A DNA stretch of 64,000 bases from Actinokineospora xionganensis (GTDB lineage Bacteria > Actinomycetota > Actinomycetes > Mycobacteriales > Pseudonocardiaceae): positions 602,505 through 666,504 of the forward strand of contig NZ_JABVED010000001.1 in assembly GCF_014323725.1 (NCBI RefSeq). The letters are read 5' to 3'. Position 1 is the first letter of the stretch; each line of letters begins with the position of its first letter. Below the pieces are notes generated by a model that made no database searches, was not told the DNA's origin, and saw nothing but the letters and a program-made list of their open reading frames with translations. Shown here piece by piece: positions 9,447-17,533 of this stretch. A program made the translations under genes and the position numbers.

Positions 9447-10088
9447 TCACCGCCGAACCAGTTCGGCAAACCACCGGTCCTCCCGGTGTCCAAGCCAGCC
9501 CACGTCGAAGCCCGCGCCGCGTGCGGTGGCCGGGACGGCGTCGGCGCCGAGGAATGCCCAGTCGAACCAGGGGCCGGTTTGGGTGAGGCGGGCCCTGGCG
9601 GGCCGCAGGCCGATGCCGGGACGGTGGGTTTCGATCAGTGCGGTGCCGCCCGGGGTGAGCAGTTCCCGCAGCCGGCGCAGCAGTCGTACGGGGTCGCCGC
9701 CGATGCCGATGTTGCCGTCGGCGAGCAGGATGTGGTTCCAGTGGCCTTCCCCGGGAAGCGGGCCGTAGACGTCGCGGCGCAGGGCGGTTCCGCCGCGGGC
9801 TCGGGTCATGGCGACGGCGATGGGTGAGACGTCCACGCCGAGGGCGGGCACGCCTCGGCGGGTGAGGGCGACGGTGAGTCTGCCCGGGCCGCAGCCCACG
9901 TCGAGGGTGGGGCCGGCGCACCGGTCGAGCATGGTCTCGTCGGCTGGGCAGGCGGTGGCGCGCCAGCGGTCGCTGGACAGTTCGATGCGTTCGCCGGTGG
10001 CCAGCTCCAGCCAACACCCGGTGTCGCGCAGGGTGGGGCCGAAGATATCGACCCCGTGGGTGGCTTCCAGGTCAGCGGCCTGACTCAT
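9447..10088 (-). CDS. class I SAM-dependent methyltransferase
   Basis: A 213-residue methyltransferase with motif I TLDVGCGPGRLTVAL at residues 62-76, an acidic end of beta-2 (LGVDVSPIAV) and motif IV LLADGNIGIGGDP. It lacks an added domain. Its ATG overlaps the DUF2064 gene by 4 bp, so it is the last gene of the GT2-DUF2064-methyltransferase operon. With a glycosyltransferase and a nucleotidyl-transferase-like protein upstream, modification of a sugar or lipid-linked glycan is plausible. The substrate is not readable. Confidence 0.8.
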   Translation of the reverse strand: MSQAADLEATHGVDIFGPTLRDTGCWLELATGERIELSSDRWRATACPADETMLDRCAGPTLDVGCGPGRLTVALTRRGVPALGVDVSPIAVAMTRARGGTALRRDVYGPLPGEGHWNHILLADGNIGIGGDPVRLLRRLRELLTPGGTALIETHRPGIGLRPARARLTQTGPWFDWAFLGADAVPATARGAGFDVGWLGHREDRWFAELVRR

Positions 10089-10747
10089 ACGGTCGCCCCG
10101 ACCTGGGCGAGTGCGGCGGCGAAGCGGGTCTCGGGGATGCCCGCGGCGACCATGGTGGCGTCGGCCATGGTGTCCACATCAGACAACACCGGCAGGTCGC
10201 GCACGGTCAGGCCGTTGCTCCGCAAAGCGTGCAGGGTTCGGGTGCCGGTGTCCGCCTGGGAGGTGGGGATGTGCCGTAGGACGTCGGCGTGGACTGGGTC
10301 GCGCAGGGCCAGGGCCCACCAGCCGCCGTCGGCGGCCGGGCCCAGGGCGGCGTCGGCGGTGTCGAGGTGGTGGGCGGCCTCGGCGAGCAGCGCGGGAGTG
10401 ACCTGCGGGGTGTCCATGCCGATCTGGACGACTCGGCGCCCGGGGTAGCGGGTGGCGGTGTCGGCGTGGGCGGCGGCGAGCCGGGCTGGGAAGTGGGTGC
10501 CGCGCTGCGGGATCACGGTGCACCGGCGCAGCAGTTCGGCCAGTTCCCAAGCTCGGCTCGCGTCGAGCAGGGAGCCGGTGAGGGCGACCACGGGGATCGT
10601 TCCGGGAGTGGCCAGGACGGCGTCGAGGGTGTCGAGCAGGGCGGCCGCGGCGAGGTCGGCGGCCTGTCGCGGGGTGGCCGCGGGGCTCAGCCGGGTCTTC
10701 GCCTGCCCGGCGACGGGTGCTTTGGCGAGCACGAGCAGACAGGTCAT
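10085..10747 (-). CDS. DUF2064 / TIGR04282 glycosyltransferase-A-fold protein
   Basis: 220 residues. It starts MTCLLVLAKAPVAGQAKTRLSP, the typical GT-A nucleotide-binding start of the DUF2064 family (A-K-x-P-x-x-G-x-x-K-T-R-L). The segments VVQIGMDTPQVTP (residues 108-120) and ALGPAADGGWWALALR complete the family pattern, and DVDTMAD near 183 is the usual C-terminal acidic motif. The family resembles MobA/CofC-type nucleotidyltransferases, but its biochemical role is unsettled. The ATG overlaps the GT2 stop by 4 bp. The gene commonly occurs beside a GT2 gene, as here. Confidence 0.8.
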   Translation of the reverse strand: MTCLLVLAKAPVAGQAKTRLSPAATPRQAADLAAAALLDTLDAVLATPGTIPVVALTGSLLDASRAWELAELLRRCTVIPQRGTHFPARLAAAHADTATRYPGRRVVQIGMDTPQVTPALLAEAAHHLDTADAALGPAADGGWWALALRDPVHADVLRHIPTSQADTGTRTLHALRSNGLTVRDLPVLSDVDTMADATMVAAGIPETRFAAALAQVGATV

Positions 10748-11391
10748 CGCAGCACCACCGCCATGTCGCGGATCGCGCGGGCGGTGCCACGCACGGACCC
10801 GGACACCTTCGACTTCGTGCCCGCCGTGCGCGGGCGGTAAGCGACGTCGAGTTCGGTGACGGTCCAGTTGGCTCGGGCGGCGAGCAGCAGCAGTTCCAGC
10901 GGGTAGCCGAAGGCGCGGTCGCGCACACCGAGTTCGAGCAGGTCGGTGCGCCGCACGGCGCGGGCGGGGGCGATGTCGGAGACCGCGAGTCCGCGTCGGC
11001 GCAGCAAGGCGGCGAGGACGGCGTTGCCCGCGCGGGCGTGCCATGGCCAGGCGCCGGGGCCGGTGGGGACACGTCTGCCGACGGCGAGCCGGGTCCGGTC
11101 GAGTGCGGCGACCAGGGCGGGCAGTTCACCGGGGTCGAGGGACCCGTCGGCGTCGAGGAAGCACACGACGTCGGTCTCCGCGTGTTCCAGGCCGGTGTGC
11201 ACGGCCGCTCCGTAACCTTTGCGGGGTTCGTGCACGACGGTCGCGCCACAGCGGGCGGCCACCTCCGGTGAGCCGTCGACCGATCCGTTGTCGACCACGA
11301 TCGCCCGGTAGCCAGGGGGCAGCGCGGCGAGCACGCCGGGCAGGGCGGCGGCTTCGTCCAGACACGGGAACACAACATCGACTGGGTCCAT
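10744..11391 (-). CDS. family 2 glycosyltransferase (DPM1/DPG synthase-like)
   Basis: 215 residues from the ATG at 11391; an in-frame start at 11445 is possible. It begins MDPVDVVFPCLDEAAALP with VVDNGSVDGS at residues 32-41 and VCFLDADGSLDPGEL (the DxD-like DAD metal motif) near 75-89, as in GT2 enzymes that transfer a sugar from a nucleotide donor to a polyprenyl phosphate. There is no C-terminal membrane segment. It heads the minus-strand operon and is divergent from the membrane protein gene at 11522. Donor and acceptor are unknown. Confidence 0.85.
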   Translation of the reverse strand: MDPVDVVFPCLDEAAALPGVLAALPPGYRAIVVDNGSVDGSPEVAARCGATVVHEPRKGYGAAVHTGLEHAETDVVCFLDADGSLDPGELPALVAALDRTRLAVGRRVPTGPGAWPWHARAGNAVLAALLRRRGLAVSDIAPARAVRRTDLLELGVRDRAFGYPLELLLLAARANWTVTELDVAYRPRTAGTKSKVSGSVRGTARAIRDMAVVLR

Positions 11392-11521
11392 GATCCAACG
11401 GTAAGTCCGCCGTGGACGGTCGGGAACCGTTGCGGTGCTTACCAAATCATGACGTCGGCGCAGATCTTACGAAGTGCTGACGAACCCGCTCGGCGTCAAG
11501 CGGGCACCCCCTCGCCTGGCT

Positions 11522-12859
11522 ATGGTCGGGCCGGTGTCCGCCCCCGCGCCACCGCGCTCCAGCCTGTCCGCGCACCGCTCCGATCTGCTCGCCGCGGCGG
11601 GAGCGCTGCTGTTGGTCGCCGTCGCAGCCGGGGTGGGGTGGGTGTTGGGCATCCGGCTCTCCGGTGACCGGCATTTCCCGGGTGCGCCCCCGACGTTCGG
11701 CGAGTGGCCGGTGCTGGGCGAGTGGCTCCCCCATGTCGGGCCCGGCACCCCGGCGGCGGTCGTGCTGGCGGTCGGGGCGGTGGTATGGGGTCCGGCGCTG
11801 GTCGCGCGCCTGAGCCCGCGTGCCGCGTTGGCCCTCGGGTACGGGTTCGCGGTGGCGTGGACGTTCGCCCTGGCCATGGTCGACGGATGGGACCGGGGTT
11901 TCGCCACGCAGCTGACCTCGCAGGACGAGTACCTGGCAGCGGTCCCCGGGATCACCGACGTCGGCGTGATGCTGCGGACGTTCACCGGCCGCATCCTCGA
12001 TTTCCAACCGGACTCCTGGATCACCCACGTCGCCGGGCACCCGCCGGGCGCGACACTGGTATTCGTCGGCCTGGACAGGGTCGGGCTCGGCGGCGGCGCG
12101 TGGGCGGCGGTGGCGTGTGTGCTCGTGGGCGCGCTGGTCGCCGTGGCGGTCCCGATGACGCTGGCGGCGGTCGGCGAACCCGAGCTAGCGCGCTCGGCGG
12201 TGCCGTTCGTGGCGCTGTTCCCCGGCGCGGTGTGGATGGGCGTCTCGGCGGACGCCCTGTTCGCCGGGGTGACCGCGTGCGGGGTGGCGCTGCTGGCGGT
12301 GGGCGCGCGCAGGCCGGTGGCGGCGGTGGCGGGCGGGGTGCTGCTCGGGTTCGGGCTGTTCCTGTCCTACGGGCTGGTGCTGATCGGGTTCGTCGCGCTG
12401 GCGGTCGTCATCGGCGGCCGGGACTGGCGGGGGCTGGGGTTGGCGGCGGTCGGCGCGGTCACTGTGGTGGCGGCGTTCGCGGTGGCCGGGTTCTGGTGGT
12501 TCGACGGGTATGACCTGGTGGTCGAGCGGTACTACCAGGGGATCGCGAACGACCGTCCGTACGCCTACTGGGTGTGGGCGAACCTGGCGTGTCTGGTGCT
12601 CGCGGTCGGCCCGGCGGCGGTGGCGGGGCTGCGGCGGGGGCGGGCGGTGCCGATGGTGGTCTGGGCGGCGGTGGGCGCGGTGGCGCTGGCGACGTTGTCC
12701 GGGCTGTCGAAATCGGAGGTGGAGCGGATCTGGCTGCCGTTCGCGGTGTGGGTGGTGGCCGCGGCGGCGGTGCTGCCCGCCCGGTCGCACCGCTGGTGGT
12801 TGGCCGCCCAGGCGGTCACCGCGCTGGTGGTGAACCACGTGCTGCTCACCAACTGGTGA
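11522..12859 (+). CDS. polytopic membrane protein, GT-C glycosyltransferase-like
   Basis: About 445 residues from the ATG at 11522; a GTG at 11474 is an alternative. It has ten to twelve hydrophobic segments and a large first loop after helix 2 carrying MVDGWDRGFATQLTSQDEYL and WITHVAGHPPGATL. The arrangement resembles GT-C fold enzymes that use lipid-linked sugar donors, where acidic residues in the first loop are catalytic. SKSEVERIWLPFAVW lies near the C-terminus. Divergence from a GT2/DUF2064 operon and the downstream SDR epimerase support a role in envelope glycan synthesis. No specific family was recognised. Confidence 0.65.
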   Translation: MVGPVSAPAPPRSSLSAHRSDLLAAAGALLLVAVAAGVGWVLGIRLSGDRHFPGAPPTFGEWPVLGEWLPHVGPGTPAAVVLAVGAVVWGPALVARLSPRAALALGYGFAVAWTFALAMVDGWDRGFATQLTSQDEYLAAVPGITDVGVMLRTFTGRILDFQPDSWITHVAGHPPGATLVFVGLDRVGLGGGAWAAVACVLVGALVAVAVPMTLAAVGEPELARSAVPFVALFPGAVWMGVSADALFAGVTACGVALLAVGARRPVAAVAGGVLLGFGLFLSYGLVLIGFVALAVVIGGRDWRGLGLAAVGAVTVVAAFAVAGFWWFDGYDLVVERYYQGIANDRPYAYWVWANLACLVLAVGPAAVAGLRRGRAVPMVVWAAVGAVALATLSGLSKSEVERIWLPFAVWVVAAAAVLPARSHRWWLAAQAVTALVVNHVLLTNW

Positions 12860-12930
12860 GTTCTGACGGTTGTCTTACGCGGCGCCCGGATGCGGGGCGA
12901 GGCGCGGTGGGTGGTCGTAGCGTCGACGGC

Positions 12931-13983
12931 ATGCGAGTGTTGATCACCGGTGGTGCCGGTTTCGTCGGGTCCCATGTCGCCGACCTGCTGGTCGGGCGCG
13001 GCCACGACGTCGTCCTGCTCGACAACCTGCTCCCCCAGGCCCACGGGTCCGGCCAGGTCCCGGAGTGGACCCGGGAGCTTGTCCGCGGCGATGTCCGCGA
13101 CGCCGAGGTGCTGTCGCGGGTGCTGCGCGGGGTGGACGTCGTGTGCCATCAGGCGGCGGTCGTCGGGCACGGTGTCGACCCGTCCGACGCGCCGGAGTAC
13201 GCCTCCCACAATGACTTCGGCACCGCGGTCCTGTTGGCGGCGATGCACCGCGCCGCGGTGCGCCGGCTTGTTTTGGCGTCGTCGATGGTCGTGTACGGGG
13301 AGGGCCGCTACGAGTGCGCCGAGCACGGTGTGGTGCGGCCGGCCGCACGCCGCCAGGCCGACATCGACGCGGGCCGGTTCGAGCCGGGGTGCCCGCGGTG
13401 CTCGTCGCCGCTGGTGTCGCGGCTGGTCCCGGAGGACGCGCCGTTCGATCCGCGCAGCACCTACGCGGCGACGAAGGCGGCGCAGGAGTACCTGGCCTCG
13501 GCGTGGGCGCGGCAGACCGGCGGGCAGGTGTGGGCGTTGCGGTACCACAACATCTACGGTCCCCGGATGCCGCGCGACACCCCGTACGCGGGGGTCGCGT
13601 CGCTGTTCAGGTCCTGTTTGGAGCGTGGGGAGGCGCCGACAGTGCTGGAGGACGGGGCGCAGCGGCGCGACTTCGTCCATGTCACCGATGTGGCCGTGGC
13701 GAACGCGCTGGCGGTGCAGACCGCGGCCGAGCCGGGGGCACTGGTGCCGGTCAACGTCTGCTCCGGCACCCCGCACACGGTCGGGGACATGGCGACCGAG
13801 TTGTCGAGGGCGTGCGCCGGTCCCCCGCCGCGGGTGATCGGCGGCGCCCGCCCGACCGACGTCCGGCACATCGTGGCCGACCCGAGCGCCGCGCGGGCAC
13901 TGCTCGGGTTCACCGCGCGGGTGCCGTTCAGCGTCGGGGTACGTGAGTTCGCCACGGCGCCGCTGCGCCTGCCCGTGGCGTGA
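12931..13983 (+). CDS. NAD-dependent epimerase/dehydratase with zinc-ribbon-like insert
   Basis: A 350-residue extended SDR. GGAGFVGS (residues 7-14) binds NAD. LASSMVVYGEG provides the catalytic Ser, and YAATKAAQE carries the Tyr and Lys of the YxxxK motif. Between them lies an insertion with YECAEHG and, about 27 residues later, GCPRCSS. This C/H cluster resembles the zinc-ribbon insert of TDP-rhamnose 4-epimerase-like proteins. RYHNIYGPRMPRDTPYAG and GAQRRDFVHVTDV are typical substrate-binding parts of UDP-galactose or TDP-sugar epimerases. The product is probably a nucleotide sugar for the neighbouring glycosyltransferases. Confidence 0.85.
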   Translation: MRVLITGGAGFVGSHVADLLVGRGHDVVLLDNLLPQAHGSGQVPEWTRELVRGDVRDAEVLSRVLRGVDVVCHQAAVVGHGVDPSDAPEYASHNDFGTAVLLAAMHRAAVRRLVLASSMVVYGEGRYECAEHGVVRPAARRQADIDAGRFEPGCPRCSSPLVSRLVPEDAPFDPRSTYAATKAAQEYLASAWARQTGGQVWALRYHNIYGPRMPRDTPYAGVASLFRSCLERGEAPTVLEDGAQRRDFVHVTDVAVANALAVQTAAEPGALVPVNVCSGTPHTVGDMATELSRACAGPPPRVIGGARPTDVRHIVADPSAARALLGFTARVPFSVGVREFATAPLRLPVA

Positions 13984-14174
13984 CCACCAGGATTTGTCAC
14001 CTGGCCGCAAATCACCTGCTCGTCATTCGTGGCCCTGCCCTGTTCTTGTGGCGAGCCTTGACCTAGGCCGTTCGGACCCACAACACTGCGCGCCACCCAA
14101 GCCTGACCTTGTGCCCTCGGCCCTCGGACGGTGCTCGGTCACACGGCACGCGAGAGCGCACATCGGAGTGGTAC

Positions 14175-15062
14175 ATGACTGAGGCGGAACCGAATCGCCG
14201 GGCATTTCTCACTCGGATGGGGTTGTTCGGCGTGTTGGCGGGCGCCGCGGTCGCCGTGCCTGTCGCCGCGCACGCGGGGTCATCCGGCGGCACAGTGCCG
14301 AGCCTGGTTCTCGATCTGGTTCGCCCGGCCTTGAACACCGTGTCCCGGCAGACCTACAACGCGCTGACAGTGTTCGCTGTGCCCGGGCAGGACGAGTACT
14401 CGACGCGGCAGGGCACCCCGCGCTCCGAGCCCGGTGCCATCGAGGCCCGGGCGACCGACTTCATGCTCCACGCGCTCGACAATTTCGTGCCGTTCCCCGA
14501 CGAGTTGGCCCGGCCGATCGCGGGCACCCTCGCCGCCGGTCTCGGCGGGGTGCCGATCACCCTGTCCGGCGGGCTGCTCGGACTCGACCTGTCCGCTGTG
14601 GACTCGCTGGGCGGCGCGGTGGACGCGCTGTTGGCCAACGACGAGGTGTTGCCGCTGTCCATGGTGGTCGCGTTGTTGTTGAACTCCCTCGCCCTTCGGG
14701 TGAATCCGCTGTCCGCGACCGGGGTGCTGCAGTCCCCCTTCGCCCGGCTGACCTATGCGGAGAAGGCCAAGGCGTTCAGCCTCCTGGAGGGTGGGGACTC
14801 GACGTTGGTCGGCGCGGCCGACAGCGACGTGCCGGAGCCGCTGCGCGAGACGGTGTCCGGGCTGAGCGGTTACGTCGGCGGCTCGCTGCTCACCTTCAGC
14901 GCCTTCAGCACCTACTCCGAGTGGGCGGTGTTCTCGACCGGCACCCGCTCGGTGACCGGCGTCCCGGTCGGCTGGCGGATCAGCGACCACGACCCCGGCG
15001 TGCTCGACGGCTGGGACGATCTGCGCGGCTACTACCAGAACCGCAAGGCGGTGGCGGCCTGA
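14175..15062 (+). CDS. Tat-exported protein, probable small subunit of the adjacent GMC dehydrogenase
   Basis: 295 residues starting MTEAEPNRRAFLTRMGLFGVL. The RRAFLTR motif, the following hydrophobic helix and an A-x-A site at about residue 35 form a clear twin-arginine signal. The mature part is helical, with LTYAEKAKAFSLLEGG similar to the gluconate-2-dehydrogenase subunit 3 family. Its stop overlaps the start of the GMC oxidoreductase (TGATG). That enzyme has no signal of its own, so this protein is probably both partner subunit and export vehicle. Family assignment is by context and partial motif. Confidence 0.65.
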   Translation: MTEAEPNRRAFLTRMGLFGVLAGAAVAVPVAAHAGSSGGTVPSLVLDLVRPALNTVSRQTYNALTVFAVPGQDEYSTRQGTPRSEPGAIEARATDFMLHALDNFVPFPDELARPIAGTLAAGLGGVPITLSGGLLGLDLSAVDSLGGAVDALLANDEVLPLSMVVALLLNSLALRVNPLSATGVLQSPFARLTYAEKAKAFSLLEGGDSTLVGAADSDVPEPLRETVSGLSGYVGGSLLTFSAFSTYSEWAVFSTGTRSVTGVPVGWRISDHDPGVLDGWDDLRGYYQNRKAVAA

Positions 15063-16837
15063 TGCGCGACGTCATCGTGATCGGCGCGGGAGGCTGCGGG
15101 CCGGTCGTCGCGAAGGAACTGGCCGCGCACGGGCTCGACGTGCTGCTGCTCGAAGGCGGTCCGCGGCACGCGAACCCGCGCCAGGAATGGAGCCTGCTGG
15201 AGAACGACGCGAGTCACCTCCTCAACGGGTATCTCCGTGCCGGACCGCAGGACCGATCGAAGCCCGCCTGGTACCGCGAGTTGCCGCAGAATTCCTTTCT
15301 CTGGCAGGTCGCCGGGGTCGGCGGCACGACCCAGCACTACTTCGGGAACTGTCCTCGGGCGTATCCCGGTGTGTTCAGCGGATACGCCGGGGCCGATCGA
15401 GGGAACTACGACGTCGGGCATCTCTTCCCGTTCGGTTACAGCGACCTGGTGCCGTACTACGAGTGGGTCGAGGCGACGCTGCCGGTGTCGACCGCGCCGA
15501 TGGGCACCAAGGAGACCGTGTACTTCCGGGGCTGCGAGACCCTGGGCATCCCGGTGCAGACGACGAAGACCACGAAGGGACCGTCCTACCGGCCGCAGGA
15601 GAACGCGATCCTGCCGCCGGGTGGCCACGCCGGGCTGACCACCGACCGGTCCAAGCTGGTGTTTCCGCTGTCCACCGGGTGCACGTTCTGCGGGCACTGC
15701 ATCCAGGGCTGCATGCAGCCGATCAGTGTGCCGCGCAACCTGACCGCCCGGCGTTCCACCGACAACAGCTACGTGCCGATGGGCCTGACCGCGAACGCGT
15801 GGTCGCCCCAGGGCAAGGCGGTCACGCTGGTCACCGACTCCATGGTCACGAAGATCCACACCGGTCTGGTGGACGGGCGGCTCTCGGCCACCGGCGTCAC
15901 CTGGCGGGACAACGGGACCGGGGAACAGCACCGTGAGGACGCCCGCGTGGTGGTCCTGGCCGGGGGCGCTGTGGAAAGCCCGCGGCTGTGGCTCAACAGC
16001 GGGCTGCCCAATCCCAACGACTGGGTCGGGCGCGGATTCACCGACCACTACCTCGACCTGGTGTGCGGGGTGTTCGACGACGAGGTCGGCAACTCCAAGG
16101 GCCCGCACTCCTCGGCGCGCTGCGACTTCCCGGGATACGGCGCACTGCAGAACGTCGGTATCGGCCCGGCCATCCAGGCACTCGCGATGACGTCCAGTGA
16201 CAGCGGCATCCGCGGTCAGTACACCAACGGGCGCGGGTTGACCGGCAACTGGGACGGGGCGACCGGCAGGCTGGCCGCGACCGAACTCAAGGACGTCCTG
16301 CTGCACGGTGTGGACCGGATTCTGAATGTCGTGACGCTCACCGACGACGACGTGCGGCCGGACAATCGGATCACCCTCTCGGCGATGCCCGCCGATGAGA
16401 ACGGTCCGGTGCCGAAGGTGCGGATGGACCAACGCGGCCGGTCGACGCGCAGTGTGCGCAACCGGGAGTTCCTCGCCCGCAAGGCGGTCGACCTGCTGCG
16501 CGGCGCGGGTGCGAAGAAGGTGTACCGGATGGATCTGGCGCCGCTGATGATGCATGTGCACTCGACCATGCGCATGGGCGTCTCCGAGACGAACTCGGTG
16601 TTGGACGCGAACGCGGAGTCCCGTGCGGTGAAACGGTTGTTCGTCGCGGACAACTCGGCCCTGCCGAACAGCATCGGCGGGCCCAACCCGACACTGACCA
16701 GCCAGGCACTGGCGACGCGCACGGCCGAGAAGATCTTCCGGAATTACTTCGGCGGAGATCCCTGGGTGACGACCGGTGCGCCGGTCGTGTCGACCGATCA
16801 GCGGATCACCCGCCGGATGGCCGAGCTGGGTCTCTGA
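15062..16837 (+). CDS. GMC-family FAD oxidoreductase (membrane/periplasmic dehydrogenase type)
   Basis: 591 residues. The FAD-binding Rossmann motif VIVIGAGGCGPVVAKEL sits at the N-terminus, followed by LLLEGG. VAGVGGTTQHYFGNCPR matches the GMC signature 1 region, and VVLAGGAVESPRLWLNSG matches GMC signature 2. The C-terminal SALPNSIGGPNPTLTSQALATRTAEKI is the conserved closing segment, with HVHSTMRMG carrying the catalytic-region His. A CTFCGHCIQGC cysteine cluster near residue 213 is seen in FAD-GMC dehydrogenases that pass electrons onward. No signal peptide is present. The sugar or sterol substrate is unknown. Confidence 0.85.
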   Translation: MRDVIVIGAGGCGPVVAKELAAHGLDVLLLEGGPRHANPRQEWSLLENDASHLLNGYLRAGPQDRSKPAWYRELPQNSFLWQVAGVGGTTQHYFGNCPRAYPGVFSGYAGADRGNYDVGHLFPFGYSDLVPYYEWVEATLPVSTAPMGTKETVYFRGCETLGIPVQTTKTTKGPSYRPQENAILPPGGHAGLTTDRSKLVFPLSTGCTFCGHCIQGCMQPISVPRNLTARRSTDNSYVPMGLTANAWSPQGKAVTLVTDSMVTKIHTGLVDGRLSATGVTWRDNGTGEQHREDARVVVLAGGAVESPRLWLNSGLPNPNDWVGRGFTDHYLDLVCGVFDDEVGNSKGPHSSARCDFPGYGALQNVGIGPAIQALAMTSSDSGIRGQYTNGRGLTGNWDGATGRLAATELKDVLLHGVDRILNVVTLTDDDVRPDNRITLSAMPADENGPVPKVRMDQRGRSTRSVRNREFLARKAVDLLRGAGAKKVYRMDLAPLMMHVHSTMRMGVSETNSVLDANAESRAVKRLFVADNSALPNSIGGPNPTLTSQALATRTAEKIFRNYFGGDPWVTTGAPVVSTDQRITRRMAELGL

Positions 16838-16851
16838 GTCACCGCGACGCA

Positions 16852-17156
16852 CTACCGGCCGAAGCATTCCTGATCATGCCGCGCGCCGCCCGGGGCGAGC
16901 GGCGCTGACGGGACCTCGCGGGTGCGTTGGACGACCAGGGTGTCGCCGACCTTCATGCTCACCGTGCCGGTTTCCCGACATGCAGCACGAGTTGCTCGCC
17001 TTGGGGCAGCCGGTGTCCGTGGGTCTGCGGCTCCTCCGACGGGGAGGTCGTGGTGGGCGTTGGGCGCTGGCTGGCCGGAAGCGGTTCGACTGTTGGTGAG
17101 CCACAACCGGTCAGGGTGAGCAGGGCGCCGGTCAGGCGGGTCCGAGGACGACCCAT
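16852..17156 (-). pseudogene. frameshifted small lipoprotein gene
   Basis: From ATG 17156 the frame reads MGRPRTRLTGALLTLTGC, a lipoprotein signal with an LTGC lipobox, then a Ser/Thr/Pro-rich linker and QGEQLVLHVG before meeting a stop at about 16958. A one-base shift at a GGGAAA run (about 16978) continues sensibly as ETGTVSMKVGDTLVVQRTREVPSAPL and on to a stop at 16852. The simplest reading is a lost base in a formerly intact lipoprotein of about 100 residues; a sequencing error is the alternative. Function unknown. Confidence 0.45.
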
Positions 17157-17254
17157 GGCCGCTTCCCCTCCTCGGTCAGCACCGCGGAGATCAGCACGTC
17201 CTGTTCCCCGATCCGAATCGGGACGCCGTCGCCGTCGGCGACCACTCGCCACCC
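17132..17254 (-). pseudogene. fragment of a small protein gene
   Basis: The last 40 codons before the stop at 17132 read GWRVVADGDGVPIRIGEQD and then LISAVLTEEGKRPWVVLGPA, which looks like real protein. The same frame upstream is poor. The adjoining frame upstream reads ESETQVFDSG, suggesting another frame disruption near 17255. It overlaps the start of the lipoprotein remnant. I do not recognise the family. Confidence 0.3.
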
Positions 17255-17533
17255 CCGAGTCGAAGACCTGTGTTTCGCTCTCCGACGCACGTCCGGGCCG
17301 TTTCGTTCCGGTCGCGCGCGGCTGATCACAGGCAGCCACTGGCCTGGCCCGCCGAGGGAGTAAGTGGTCAAATGGTGTGCTGCGATGACGACCGAGGACG
17401 GGGCACCCTGGCGCTGTGCGCCGCAATCTGACGCCTTATCGGGTGCGAGCACACTCGAAGGAGGTCCGACGATGAGCAAGACCAGCTCACCGAGCACGTG
17501 CCGCCCCCCGATGGATTCGAGGAGGCGGCAACC

